From contig NZ_CP134228.1 of the NCBI RefSeq assembly GCF_031656215.1, positions 3,987,001 to 4,051,000 on the forward strand: 64,000 bases of DNA. The letters are read 5' to 3'. Origin of the DNA: Mesorhizobium koreense (GTDB taxonomy: Bacteria; Pseudomonadota; Alphaproteobacteria; Rhizobiales; Rhizobiaceae). Below the pieces are notes generated by a model, which was not told where the DNA came from, searched no databases, and saw only the letters and a program-made list of their open reading frames with translations. The translations under genes were made by a program, and so were the position numbers. Below, one piece after another: positions 27,754 to 36,402 of the stretch (position 1 is the first letter of the stretch; the number at the start of each line of letters is the position of its first letter).

Positions 27754-29388
27754 ATGGATGCGTCGGCCAGAAACCTCGCGTCCGGTGCGCAGCAAAAGCC
27801 GACAGCGGTGCTTTCCCGTGCTGTCCCTTGGGTGTTCGTTGCAGCTACCGGTGCCGCATTGTTCTTTTGGAACGGCTTAGCGTCTCTGGGTGCCGCGTGG
27901 GCTCGCCCTGAATACAGTTACGGACCGCTAGTGCCGTTCATCACCACCTATCTAACTTTGCGGGAGATCCACCGTCAGCCGGTGAAAAGTGATCGCGGAC
28001 CGAGGGTATTCGGCCTAGTCGTTTTTGTAATCGCCATCGGGGTCGGGCTTATCGGAAACCTAGCTCGAATTCCTGACATCATAACTTACGGCTTCATTCT
28101 TGCGATCGGCGCCTTCGTTCTTCTGCTGGCTGGGACGCGTGAGGGGTGGCGATTCTGGCCGGGATGGCTGCACCTTATTTTCATGCTGCCGCTGCCACAA
28201 TTCATCTACCTCACGGTATCGACGAAGCTGCAGCTTCTATCTTCTGCCCTCGGAGTCTCGTTTATCCAGATGGCGAATATTCCCGTCTACCTTGATGGCA
28301 ATATAATTGATCTCGGCAACTATAAACTCCAGGTGGCGGAAGCTTGCAGTGGGCTACGATATTTGTTTCCGCTGTTCAGCTTCGGCTGGCTAATGAGTGT
28401 TCTCTACAACGGACCAAACTGGCACCGGGTGGTGATATTTTTGTCTACCATCCCTATTACAATCCTTATGAACAGCTTTCGGATTGGCATGATAGGGGTT
28501 CTGGTCAACCAATTCGGCATATCGCAAGCTGAGGGCTTTCTCCACTTCTTCGAAGGATGGGTAATTTTCCTAACGTGCACGATTATCCTTTATTTCGAGG
28601 CTTGGATCCTTTGGCGGTTCTTTTCATTCGGGTTCCCTCGGACTACACATGTCCTGCGTCTCGATTATCAAGGCATTCATCAACCGCTCGCCAGATTTCT
28701 GGACGCAGCGAGCAATGGTGCACTGATTGGCGCTGCATTGACAATGTTGGCGGCGGGCTTGGCTTGGCAATTGCTGCCATCCTCTGCGGCCCCTCATGTG
28801 GACCGTGCATCGTTTGCGACGTTTCCCCTACAGATCGACCATTGGCAAGGCTCAGCATTGGTGCTTGACCCGGACACGGCGCGCGTCCTGGCGGCTGACG
28901 ACTATCTGCTGGCGAACTATAACGCGAATGGCCAGGAGGTGGGGCTCCTCATGTCGTTCTACAAATCTCAAACGGAAGGTAGTGGGATCCATTCACCAGA
29001 AATATGCCTGCCTGGAGGAGGCTGGGAAGTATCACAATGGGAGCAGGTCCCGATAACGATCCAGCAAGGCGGGACGACACAAATCTATCACGTGAACCGC
29101 GCAGTGATACAGAAGGGATTGGATCGGCAGCTGGTGTACTATTGGTTCGAGGAGCAGGGACGACGTGCGACCAACGACTACGAGGCAAAATTCCTGTCGG
29201 TGTGGAACACTATTACTCAGGGCCGGTCGGACGGGGGGCTTGTGCGCCTGACGACTCCGATCGATCCATCGCGGGGCATCGTCGACGCAAGCGCACGCCT
29301 CGCCTCATTCCTCGAAAAGATCGCCCCGATATTGCCTGACTATTTCCCGGATCGTGGGGCTACGGCCCCATCGCAACCAAATTCGTGA
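27754..29388 (+). CDS. xrtD: Exosortase D (VPLPA-CTERM-type) with C-terminal EpsI domain
   Basis: This 544-residue inner-membrane transpeptidase/protease removes C-terminal sorting tails and is fused to an EpsI domain. The first 300 residues form about eight helices with the exosortase catalytic triad in its usual contexts: Cys198 in VAEACSGLRYLF, Arg243 in ILMNSFRIGMIG and His264 in GFLHFFEGWV. From about residue 330 the soluble EpsI (DUF3485) domain follows, with PLQIDHWQGSALVLD and SFYKSQTEGSGIHSPEICLP. The start ATG has GAGGGG eight bases upstream. The fused architecture, and VPLPA tails on two nearby proteins, match the XrtD class. It sits between glycosyltransferases and a sorted protein gene. 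Confidence 0.88.
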   Translation: MDASARNLASGAQQKPTAVLSRAVPWVFVAATGAALFFWNGLASLGAAWARPEYSYGPLVPFITTYLTLREIHRQPVKSDRGPRVFGLVVFVIAIGVGLIGNLARIPDIITYGFILAIGAFVLLLAGTREGWRFWPGWLHLIFMLPLPQFIYLTVSTKLQLLSSALGVSFIQMANIPVYLDGNIIDLGNYKLQVAEACSGLRYLFPLFSFGWLMSVLYNGPNWHRVVIFLSTIPITILMNSFRIGMIGVLVNQFGISQAEGFLHFFEGWVIFLTCTIILYFEAWILWRFFSFGFPRTTHVLRLDYQGIHQPLARFLDAASNGALIGAALTMLAAGLAWQLLPSSAAPHVDRASFATFPLQIDHWQGSALVLDPDTARVLAADDYLLANYNANGQEVGLLMSFYKSQTEGSGIHSPEICLPGGGWEVSQWEQVPITIQQGGTTQIYHVNRAVIQKGLDRQLVYYWFEEQGRRATNDYEAKFLSVWNTITQGRSDGGLVRLTTPIDPSRGIVDASARLASFLEKIAPILPDYFPDRGATAPSQPNS

Positions 29389-29523
29389 TCGCGCCGGCGA
29401 TGGTAGCCTGTTGCCGATTTGTCGGACACCAGCGGTTCGTTCCAACAGCCGCATTCCATTTGTATCGGGCGCGAAACCAGCGGCGCGCCTATTAAGCATA
29501 TGGTAAGGAAGCTTAAAAAACTG

Positions 29524-29552
29524 TTTACACAGGTTGCAAGGCAAACTAATTT
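29524..29552 (+). promoter_or_regulatory. Candidate sigma-70-type promoter of the VPLPA-CTERM gene
   Basis: TTTACA at 29524-29529 and TAATTT at 29547-29552 are separated by exactly 17 bases, and initiation would fall near 29560, about 30 bases before the ATG at 29590. No sigma-54 (-24/-12) signature of the kind found before some PEP-CTERM genes was seen. Confidence 0.4.
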
Positions 29553-29589
29553 CAACTGTGATGCGGGGTAAAGTGTTGGGGTGATATTA

Positions 29590-30285
29590 ATGAGACGTTT
29601 AGTTTTCGCGGTAGCTCTTGCCGCTTCAGTTGCAATCTCCACCGCAGCAGGAGCATCGACAACGCTGTCGCAGCAGAATAATTCTGATGTGTTTGATGGC
29701 GGCGGTCATGCAACTGTTTCAAATATATCTAATCGCTCAGATATCAGGGCAAGTGCCGGAGGGTTTCGCCTGACGGATGGCACAAATAAATTTGTAGCAT
29801 GGTGCCTGGACGTGCTTGACTACCTGTCTCTACCAGGGAAGTATGACTTTACTATTGCTCCGTTTACTAACCGAGAAGTGTTGTCGCCTACTAAAATTGG
29901 CAATATCCAGAGCCTTTTTGATAACAACTATTCGGATGCTATGCTTATCAACAATAACGAGTCTGCCGGCTTTCAGATGGCGCTCTGGGAACTGATTTAC
30001 GAGACCGGTAACGTCTTCGATGTGAGGAACGGGGAATGGTCTGCCACTGCGGCGACTACCGCCGTAAATTACGCAAACTCCTTCCTTGGGAACCTCGGCG
30101 CCTCGGCAAGCCAACACTTCAACCTGACATTTTACCAAAGTCTAGATCCGCGTAACGGATACGGGCAAAACCTGGTGAGCGCGACGCCCGTTCCATTACC
30201 CGCGACCGCTGGCCTCCTGGCATTTGGATTATTGGGGCTATTCGGATTAGCCGGGCGGAGAAAGTTGGCTGGTGCCCGCAGCTGA
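29590..30285 (+). CDS. VPLPA-CTERM sorted surface protein
   Basis: This is a secreted protein of about 231 residues with a signal peptide (RRLVFAVALAASVAISTAAG) and a C-terminal tail made of VPLPATAG, a hydrophobic helix (LLAFGLLGLFGLAG) and RRK. This is the canonical VPLPA-CTERM signal for the exosortase encoded just upstream. The middle (KFVAWCLDVLDYLSLPG, then FQMALWELIYETGNVFDV) resembles the thioester-like CxxD...Q region of secreted adhesin domains, but this is only suggestive. The open frame also includes a GTG at 29581; the ATG at 29590 gives the best signal peptide. The spacing to xrtD (about 200 bp) and its own promoter candidate suggest separate expression. Confidence 0.82.
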   Translation: MRRLVFAVALAASVAISTAAGASTTLSQQNNSDVFDGGGHATVSNISNRSDIRASAGGFRLTDGTNKFVAWCLDVLDYLSLPGKYDFTIAPFTNREVLSPTKIGNIQSLFDNNYSDAMLINNNESAGFQMALWELIYETGNVFDVRNGEWSATAATTAVNYANSFLGNLGASASQHFNLTFYQSLDPRNGYGQNLVSATPVPLPATAGLLAFGLLGLFGLAGRRKLAGARS

Positions 30286-30353
30286 TATTCTGACAGAGCG
30301 TTAGACCTGCGATTTGTCGGCTCAGATTTTCCTTCAGCAATGAAAACAACCTG

Positions 30354-30383
30354 CCTACCGTCGCTCAAGTGAGTGACGGTAGG
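30354..30383. terminator. 13-bp stem hairpin
   Basis: CCTACCGTCGCTC (30354-30366) pairs with GAGTGACGGTAGG (30371-30383) around the loop AAGT, with one G-T pair. It lies 70 bp after the VPLPA-CTERM gene and 170 bp after the end of the convergent gene at 30551. It lacks a clear T-run but could end transcription from either side. Confidence 0.5.
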
Positions 30384-30550
30384 TACGAGTGAGGTTTGTA
30401 ATGGCAACGTCCATTCGGCCCAGCAGCTGACTGTTGGTCGGCTTGAAGCACGGAACGCCGAAAAGGCTGAACGCCCTACCGGAACGTCAAAAAGACAATA
30501 GTAACAGTGGATGAACGGAGGTCCGCTTTTCGGCAGACCTCCTAGCTTGA

Positions 30551-30967
30551 CTACTCGAAGAACAGGTCCGTCAGTCCAAGCCGCGCGTTGCTAATCCATT
30601 CCGTGTTGGTGGCAGAATCACTCATAGACAAGACCTGAGAACGGACCCGATCCAAAATCCGAATGATCGCGTTCCGGTTTCCACGATTGCGCTTCTCGTC
30701 GTCTGGCAAACTGTCCCAATCACCATAGCTCTGAGCGGAGTCGCCGTTCTTGTCGGCGAACTTGATGCGGTCACCATCGCCACCGTAGCTCGACGCGACA
30801 TCCCGAATCATGGCAGCAAACCGATACTCGCCATCTTCTTCCAACATGTCGCTGAGCGCTTCGTAGAAGTAGCGCGCATCGACATGCAAAGTCTTGCAGC
30901 GCGTCTTGTCTACAAACCCCGGCGGCATGTCGATCCACATACCGCTCTTATTTACTTCCACATTCAT
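30551..30967 (-). CDS. Hypothetical acidic protein, second gene of a two-gene operon
   Basis: This 138-residue soluble, acidic protein was not recognised. It starts at an ATG with AAAGG about eight bases upstream and follows the stop of the upstream gene by 12 bases, so the two are co-transcribed. Features are GMWIDMPPGFVDKTRCKTLH near the start, a helical middle (RYFYEALSDMLEEDGEYRFA, then AAMIRDVASSY) and a Gly/Asp-rich region. It has no signal peptide or membrane segment. The coding quality and paired arrangement argue that it is real. An immunity or partner protein for its neighbour is one possibility, but nothing in the sequence proves it. Confidence 0.55.
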   Translation of the reverse strand: MNVEVNKSGMWIDMPPGFVDKTRCKTLHVDARYFYEALSDMLEEDGEYRFAAMIRDVASSYGGDGDRIKFADKNGDSAQSYGDWDSLPDDEKRNRGNRNAIIRILDRVRSQVLSMSDSATNTEWISNARLGLTDLFFE

Positions 30968-30979
30968 TTTACCAACCTT

Positions 30980-31432
30980 TCAGGTTATGCACTGGAACGA
31001 AATTGTACCAGTGTAACCAGCACTGCTGATCTGGCAGCCCAACGGGTCCGTGACTGATTTTCGACAAATCGCTGCACGTGAATCATTGCCAGGAGTCAAG
31101 GCGGTGTTCTTCGGCCAAAATTCGTTTACCGCCGTTTCGATATCTTCGATCAAATTGGGATCGCCGAGGATATCTACGCCATCATCAGGGATGCCATAAT
31201 AGCGATCGGCGATTTCGCGGAGCTTCTGTGCCTTGAGCTGATATTCCGGCGAAAATCCGTCCCCAAACCAATACAACAGATCCTTGATCGGCACGACTAT
31301 ACCGGCCATCTCGAATTCTTCCCTGATATGGTCAGGGAAGTCGATCCGGATCGATTCCTCATTCTGCATGAACTTCAACTCATGTTCGAGGTCGGGGATT
31401 TCAACAACTCCGTTGGCGCATTCTACAAGCAT
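30980..31432 (-). CDS. Hypothetical protein, first gene of a two-gene operon
   Basis: This 150-residue protein was not recognised. The frame is open upstream to 31723, but the ATG at 31432 has AGGAG six bases before it and marks the real start. It contains VEIPDLEHELKFMQNEESIR, then PIKDLLYWFGDGFSPEYQLK and IADRYYGIPDDGVDILGDP; the last part is Cys-containing and ends SFQCIT. No signal peptide or membrane helix is seen. It is followed after 12 bases by the 138-residue gene. GC content is lower than in the core chromosome, in keeping with acquired DNA. Confidence 0.55.
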   Translation of the reverse strand: MLVECANGVVEIPDLEHELKFMQNEESIRIDFPDHIREEFEMAGIVVPIKDLLYWFGDGFSPEYQLKAQKLREIADRYYGIPDDGVDILGDPNLIEDIETAVNEFWPKNTALTPGNDSRAAICRKSVTDPLGCQISSAGYTGTISFQCIT

Positions 31433-31953
31433 GTCGGCTCCTGTTGGGTTTGATGCTATTACATTTCCATTATAGCGGGGAGCCCATCCGGACTGCTGCA
31501 AGTCGCTCGCGCCGCCGAATGCCCGTACAGGCTGCGTTCGACAGAACGGGAAGCCTGAGCATCTCGACCGGATATGTTCTGGTTGTCGCAGGGGCAGTCG
31601 GTGGCGAGTGTGGCGCAGTGAGTGCGCAAGCCTGTGCAGAAAAACCGGAACGCTCGCCAATGAAGCTCTACCGCAGAAATCGAGCCGGAACGCGTATGGA
31701 CCCGGAACAGTGCTCCCGTCCATCGCGTGTCTATATATCTATGTGCTGTAGATTGTAGAAACGTACCTTAAACAAAAAGGCGAGATGCGGACGGGAATGA
31801 AGCTGCTCCGGCCCCAGGAACCGCGTATCGCTACGCAAAAGCGGAGAAGCACCGACCGCCCTTGCGCGGGCGCCGGTTTCACGCGTAGTAGGCAAACTGC
31901 AGCACGCAAGTGCATCGCTTGTGACATCTCTAAACTATGTTCAGTCTTGTCAG
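31433..31953. other. Intergenic stretch, no gene recognised
   Basis: This 520-bp region lies between divergently transcribed genes and presumably holds the promoters of both. Short open frames on either strand lack ribosome-binding sites and family resemblance. No repeat or IS remnant was recognised. Confidence 0.4.
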
Positions 31954-32670
31954 ATGGATGTTTCCAATCTCGTCCCTTTCTTTGTCTTTGCGCACGTCTC
32001 ACGAAAACCGAGATCATTGGACGAAGGCATCAAGCTCCCGGCCGTCCAACGGCAATTATTGCGGATCAGGGCTCGCGCCTTCGCTTCGGGGCGTAGTCTT
32101 GGGCAGCGCTTCATGATGACGACTACCTACCGGCAGAAAGCCTTTCTCGACTATGCGGTCTTTGACCAAGCTGTGGCCTTTGCGCGAAAGAATGGAACGG
32201 CGCTACTTGTCGGCGATTTGGCCGAGCTTCTCCGCGGTGTTCCCATAGAGCAGTTCCGGCGGTGCTCGGATCGGCCCGACAGCCTGGAAGTCGACGTGTG
32301 GGATGCTGCTACCGGTCGATTCTGGCGGGATTTCGAACAAGCGACAAGACAGACGATCCACGGGATGGCCATTGATCGCTACCGGCGTGGTGAAAAAATT
32401 GCCGTCGGTCGGAAGAAGACGCAGAGTTCCGCCGGTAACATCGCCCACAATCAAGCACTTGGCGCCAGGGCAAATAAGGTGCGTGCCAAGCGTCTGGCCG
32501 AACGCATCAGACCCATCGTGGATGAGATGAGAGCAGCGCTTCCCGCCGGCGAGCAACTATCACCGTCCGCTCTGATGCACCGTCTTAATGAACTCGGTTT
32601 CAAAGGACCGCAGACTGATAAATGGTCTTTAAATGCCGCGAAGCGTTATCTTCTGATCCTGGATAAATAG
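31954..32670 (+). CDS. Serine-recombinase-like (resolvase-related) protein
   Basis: This is a protein of 238 residues from the ATG at 31954; a GTG at 31921 would add 11. The middle (FDQAVAFARKNGTALLVGDL, then AELLRGVPIEQFRR) resembles the part of resolvase catalytic domains where a requested strand/role choice is followed by the LDRLAR segment. The C-terminal 70 residues (RAKRLAERIRPIVDEMRAAL, then MHRLNELGFKGPQTDKWS) are typical of the helix-turn-helix region after recombinase domains in large serine recombinases. The catalytic Ser of the canonical RVS motif is not clear (HVSRKPRS is the closest), so it may be a non-catalytic relative. It lies in the island together with a HUH-like gene. Confidence 0.5.
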   Translation: MDVSNLVPFFVFAHVSRKPRSLDEGIKLPAVQRQLLRIRARAFASGRSLGQRFMMTTTYRQKAFLDYAVFDQAVAFARKNGTALLVGDLAELLRGVPIEQFRRCSDRPDSLEVDVWDAATGRFWRDFEQATRQTIHGMAIDRYRRGEKIAVGRKKTQSSAGNIAHNQALGARANKVRAKRLAERIRPIVDEMRAALPAGEQLSPSALMHRLNELGFKGPQTDKWSLNAAKRYLLILDK

Positions 32671-32885
32671 AAATACGACACGAGCGGCGGAGGAGCTATC
32701 TGGTAACGCATAGGTCGTCACTGGCGGGCTCCGTCGATTCCATAGCGCAGAGACATCTCGACGTTTGGAACGCGCCAGTGAGCTTGCCTGTGAAGCAGGC
32801 CCAGTGAAGCTGCGATGCTTACGGATTGCGCTGAATCTTTCCAATTTCGAGGTCATAGCGATGTCCGCCTCTTCGACCCAGTAGG

Positions 32886-33779
32886 TCAATCAGCAGCGCT
32901 CGCAGTCGTCGAGACATCACCGTTACCGCCTCGACCAGGTGACCGGCATAGCCTCTTGAGCGAATTCGAAATGAAACTGATCTTGTCAGTTCCAAGGAGA
33001 CGAGCCGTATCATTGAAATTCTTTTGGGCGTACGCCGCCCAGCCGAGGCCGTCGGAGAGCCTGTCCAGATAATTCTGATTGGTCCGGATGATCTGAGCTC
33101 CCCCTACACTGCCGCCGGCCAACATAAGAGCTTGATCAAGCGCATCGAGGTATTCTTCGTCCATTCGGTCTGGAACAACCACGCCGTGCAGATGCAGGCG
33201 GCCGGATGGCGAGAACTCGAAAATAAAGCTATAGCGCGGGCTACTCCCAAGCCGCCGCTTACATTCCCGGTTGAGATAGTGAGACATCAACCGCGCCGGG
33301 TCCGTTTGACTGATCAAGGTGCGCTGGCCCCTCGAGGAAAGATTCAGAGTAAATGCGACGGCACCGGCGGCTTCGGCGACCTGGAACGAAAGCGCCAGCT
33401 TCTCGTGTGCCCACAACTGGCGCCAAGGTTTTCCCAGAGCCGGACCTATCCCATCCACAGCGGCCTGAAGTCTGGAGCTGCGCCTGATGGGAAGGCTGGT
33501 CGACGGAGCTTCGGGCTGCTCTTGGTTATCGCTAGGCGGAAGAAGGACAAGGGGCAAAGGGGAATCTACTATCGCGCCAGTCCCATCCAACACAGGAAGC
33601 CTTTCTGGCCCCTGAGGTTTCGGAGAATGAATCGGAATCAGGTTTGTCGCAATTTTGCATCGCTCGGCCTCGATATCTAGGTCTGCCAGGACAAGATCCA
33701 GTTCGGCCACGTCCATGTTGGCGGGGCCATCTTCAGTGGCGCTCTCGTCGCAGTTGCTATTGGTTAATTGCCCCGTCAT
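32886..33779 (-). CDS. HUH-endonuclease-like (rolling-circle Rep-like) protein
   Basis: This 297-residue protein was not matched to a named family. The C-terminal half has two marks of HUH nucleases. One is a metal-binding strand RLHLHGVVV with two His residues at 196 and 198, preceded by the strand YSFIFEFSPSG. The other is a helix with WAAYAQKN, in which Tyr250-x-x-Lys fits the nucleophile motif YxxK. Proteins of this type nick single-stranded DNA to start rolling-circle replication or transposition. The first 100 residues are Pro/acid-rich and low in structure. It is divergent from a small basic gene at 33923. The Rep-like call rests on motif reading only. Confidence 0.45.
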   Translation of the reverse strand: MTGQLTNSNCDESATEDGPANMDVAELDLVLADLDIEAERCKIATNLIPIHSPKPQGPERLPVLDGTGAIVDSPLPLVLLPPSDNQEQPEAPSTSLPIRRSSRLQAAVDGIGPALGKPWRQLWAHEKLALSFQVAEAAGAVAFTLNLSSRGQRTLISQTDPARLMSHYLNRECKRRLGSSPRYSFIFEFSPSGRLHLHGVVVPDRMDEEYLDALDQALMLAGGSVGGAQIIRTNQNYLDRLSDGLGWAAYAQKNFNDTARLLGTDKISFISNSLKRLCRSPGRGGNGDVSTTASAAD

Positions 33780-33922
33780 ATTTCCTCCTCGGCCAACCTA
33801 TTCAACCATCATTGCGGCCAGCCACGCCGCATATTTGTCCTATAGCTATATCGCGATTGAACTGCGGTTTACGCGGCGTAAAGTTGGTAGCCGTGTCTAT
33901 CATCTTAGCCAATGGAGATCTG

Positions 33923-34171
33923 ATGCCCCGCAAGCAGGATCGTTCGAACGCCTATTATTTGCGGCAACTGGAATTGAGGCATCACGATGTGTATTCTGAG
34001 TACCTGACTGGTAAATACGCGTCTCTTCGAGAGGCCCTGTTGGCTATCGGGATCCGGAAATCCCGCACCCGCCTTCCTCAGCATGGGCGAAGTGATGGTG
34101 AAGCTTGGGTTTCCCAGTATGAACGGCTCGCTTGGATTGGCGCTCAATCGGGGCGCACGCCTTCAACCTGA
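33923..34171 (+). CDS. Small basic hypothetical protein
   Basis: This 82-residue protein starts at an ATG with GGAG seven bases upstream (AATGGAGATCTG before ATG). The N-terminus, KQDRSNAYYLRQLELRHHDV, then YSEYLTGKYASLREALLAIG, reads as two helices with a helix-turn-helix-like spacing, as in small rhizobial DNA-binding proteins whose function is unknown to me. It is divergent from the HUH-like gene, 140 bp away. From about 34080 another frame stays open to 34219 (ending LQPDVLAALERWISDNAAI), so a late frameshift changing the C-terminus is possible. Confidence 0.5.
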   Translation: MPRKQDRSNAYYLRQLELRHHDVYSEYLTGKYASLREALLAIGIRKSRTRLPQHGRSDGEAWVSQYERLAWIGAQSGRTPST

Positions 34172-34535
34172 CGTGCTTGCGGCGCTGGAGAGATGGATCT
34201 CCGACAACGCGGCCATCTAGGGCTGCGTAGACTTAGCTACGGAACGTTGTCCCACGGATCGAATTGCCCCAAGCGGCGGAAAGGATAAGCATGGGCGCTG
34301 TGACTGACAGACGCTGCTTGCACTTTTTGCCGCGGCCGGCGCAGAGATCATCCGCTTACCTGTGAGGACTAGCGTGCTTCGAGCGCTCGTTTCGGTTGTG
34401 ACCGAAAGGCCAAGTTTCCTTTGTCAACTCGCTATGCCAAGTTGTTTGAAGGACCCGTTATGGGGTCGCGCTGGCCGGCGCGACACCCCAAAAGCCCCCG
34501 CCCCGTGCCGGTCAGCATAATAACATCGTCCTTGT
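34172..34535. other. Stretch with no gene; holds one copy of a palindromic repeat
   Basis: No protein-coding gene with a ribosome-binding site was seen. The right part is a copy of the repeat described at 34393-34518. A perfect 7-bp stem hairpin (TTTCGGT, loop TGTG, ACCGAAA) lies at 34390-34407 within it. Confidence 0.4.
34393..34518. repeat. Palindromic dispersed repeat, copy 1 (RIME-like)
   Basis: This stretch aligns by eye with 38431-38556: both begin GTTGT-ACCGAAA and both contain GGACCCG, then CGCGCTGGCCGGCGCGACA, a C-rich loop and a complementary arm. In this copy the arms are CTGGCCGGCGCG (34471-34482) and CGTGCCGGTCAG (34504-34515), which still pair, two positions being G-T. Intergenic palindromic repeats of about 100 bp (RIME) are known in rhizobia; assignment to that family is inference. 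Confidence 0.6.
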
Positions 34536-34950
34536 TCAGAACGCTCGACCAATCTTCGCATCGATCGAATGGCGGTTGCCGCCACTGATGGTAAAGAAGA
34601 AAAAGACCGCGGCCCACAGGATCGACTTCTCCGCACCGCAATAGCCTTGGCCGGCAGTGATCCAATGAAACCATACGGCAACGAGCAGCACGAATGTTGC
34701 CGCCAAAGACGCGGGGCGCGTCAAGACCGAGCGCTATGAATATCCCGCCGAGGAATTCGGTCAGCGAGAGCATCAGCGAACCAAAGGCGCCTGGATAGAA
34801 GCCGAGGCTCTCAACCATGCCTGCCGATCCAAACGGATCGCCGATCTTGCCGAGACGGTGTGTCACCAAGGCCACACCGGCGACCACGCGCGGAAGCGTC
34901 TCGACAAAATTGTGCAAGCTGGAATAAACGCCGGAGAGCGCCGGCACCAA
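34536..34950 (-). pseudogene. DoxX-family membrane protein, frameshifted
   Basis: The first frame reads LVPALSGVYSSLHNFVETLP, RVVAGVALVTHRLGKIGDPF and then MLSLTEFLGGIFIALGL, the start of a DoxX-type protein with four membrane helices. At about 34715 the frame shifts, and the expected remainder (TRPASLAATFVLLVAVWFHW, then GAEKSILWAAVFFFFTISGG) is read in another phase to the stop at 34536. The sequence GGTCTTGACG in place of a codon pair encoding G-L-L-T shows the indel. The start is a GTG at 34950 without a strong ribosome-binding site. DoxX proteins are inner-membrane proteins linked to oxidative stress; this copy is broken unless a sequencing error explains the shift. Confidence 0.7.
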
Positions 34951-35004
34951 CAGTCCTGCTGCGCCATGCGACAGACTGTCAACAGGGGTCGGCGACGAAT
35001 CGGA

Positions 35005-35307
35005 TCAAGAGTTGGGTACGCGATCTTCCATGGCCTTGAGCTTAGATGAGGCATCGAGGGCCAGGGCATGCCAGATGTCTGCCAAGATTTGCGCGGCCTC
35101 TTAGTATTGGGCAGAAAGGTTCTGCTGTTTCGCCGAACGGATGAATCGGTCCAAGGCCCCCGCGCCCATCTCGACGAGGCCACAAATACTCAGGGCCTGA
35201 TCCTGCGTAAGATCGGGGCGATCGAGCGCCGTTCGGATCTTCTTGGAAACCTCTTTCGTCAAATCGCCCTGCTCCCGCAGCGCGGACACCCAGTAATTTG
35301 GCACCAT
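35005..35307 (-). pseudogene. Small hypothetical gene with an in-frame stop
   Basis: The ATG at 35307 has GGGAG about nine bases upstream. The frame reads VPNYWVSALREQGDLTKEVS, then RPDLTQDQALSICGLVEMGA, and stops at a TAA at 35101-35103 (68 residues). Directly beyond, in the same frame, coding character continues (EAAQILADIWHALALDASSK, ending AMEDRVPNS) to a TGA at 35005. A single substitution to stop in a roughly 100-residue gene is the simplest reading. The family was not recognised. Confidence 0.4.
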
Positions 35308-35698
35308 CCGACACTCCCTTCCCAGCATTAATGTGCGGGTAGGTTGTGGGCGCGTCAACGACGGGATCCATCTCATCGTACTTCTTGGAAATGCCATGGG
35401 GAAAATCTCATCTGCAGGGGCCAAGTCCAGAAGCGGACAAGGAACGATCGGGCTTATCAGATCAAGCGAACCGACTACCTAAATACGCTGGTGGGTAAGA
35501 AAAAGCTCGGCCGCCTGGGATGTTCGGGTGAGAAAGAGCAACCGGGCCGTCAGCGCACGGCATGGCTGACTGGCAATCTAAAACACAGCTGGGCGCTGCG
35601 GAGAAGCGGCCCTGCCACTGCATATCTTAGGCGGATGACGCGCCAGTCAGTATCAAACGCGCTAACTGGCTGATCTAAGCGCAGCTATTGTACTCAGA

Positions 35699-35788
35699 CT
35701 AGAGCGCTCCAACCATCACGATCTCTGCAACCAGGCCGGACAGAAGAACAAGCACGGAAAGCGTCCAATATGTGCGCGCGGGTAACAT
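35699..35788 (-). CDS. Putative small membrane protein (29 residues)
   Basis: An ATG at 35788 with GGAGG nine bases upstream opens a 29-codon frame. The sequence (MLPARTYWTL, then SVLVLLSGLVAEIVMVGAL) is one predicted transmembrane helix with a short basic N-terminus. The size, ribosome-binding site and helix make it a plausible small membrane protein, but no family is known to me. Confidence 0.35.
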   Translation of the reverse strand: MLPARTYWTLSVLVLLSGLVAEIVMVGAL

Positions 35789-36402
35789 CAAACAGCCCCT
35801 CCGTTCGAATGATCGGAGGAAACCGACATTCTTCCCGCACGGTTCCATAACAAAAGTTTTCAGGCTGAAACGAAAAACAATGAACACCCCGCCCGGCGCT
35901 GCCCTGGTCTTAGGGAAAACCTCGGCAGCGCCAGACGTTCGTCGGGTGTGTGACCGACGCCGCACAATCTGACGACGCAGCCAGCGTGGTCAAGATAACT
36001 TTGCCCGATCGGCCGAATTGACGCAGCTTCGCAGCTAATTTGCCAGTTGCTGGTCGTCGCAAAGCCATCTGAGTATCAGGATATGGCCGATTGCCATGGA
36101 CTTTCCTTATTCGCACCGTTCGATCACTCGCTTCTTTTCCAAAAGCTGCCGTGTAGTCTTTATCGACCTACCCGTATTAAGCGGGGTGACCGCCACTTCA
36201 AAGGCCGCGAACGAGCCAATTGATCTCGCCAACTGAGAGCAACGACGCCCCAAAACATGCAAGTTTTCGCCATCCGTCTCCATCCCGAAAGAAATTTATC
36301 TGGTAGCTGTACCATGGAGCGTGGCGGCGACACGTTTCAACAGACAGGCGTGCTCAGGCTTTCACAATTTCTCAGTTTCGTTGGCAGCGCAGTCATACCG
36401 GT
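35789..36402. other. Intergenic stretch, no gene recognised
   Basis: About 610 bp have only short open frames without ribosome-binding sites. No IS remnant or long repeat was identified. Confidence 0.35.

Noticed and set aside
34080-34219. 47-codon frame ending LQPDVLAALERWISDNAAI
   Set aside because: It overlaps the 82-residue gene, has no ribosome-binding site and no known family; kept only as a remark about a possible late frameshift.
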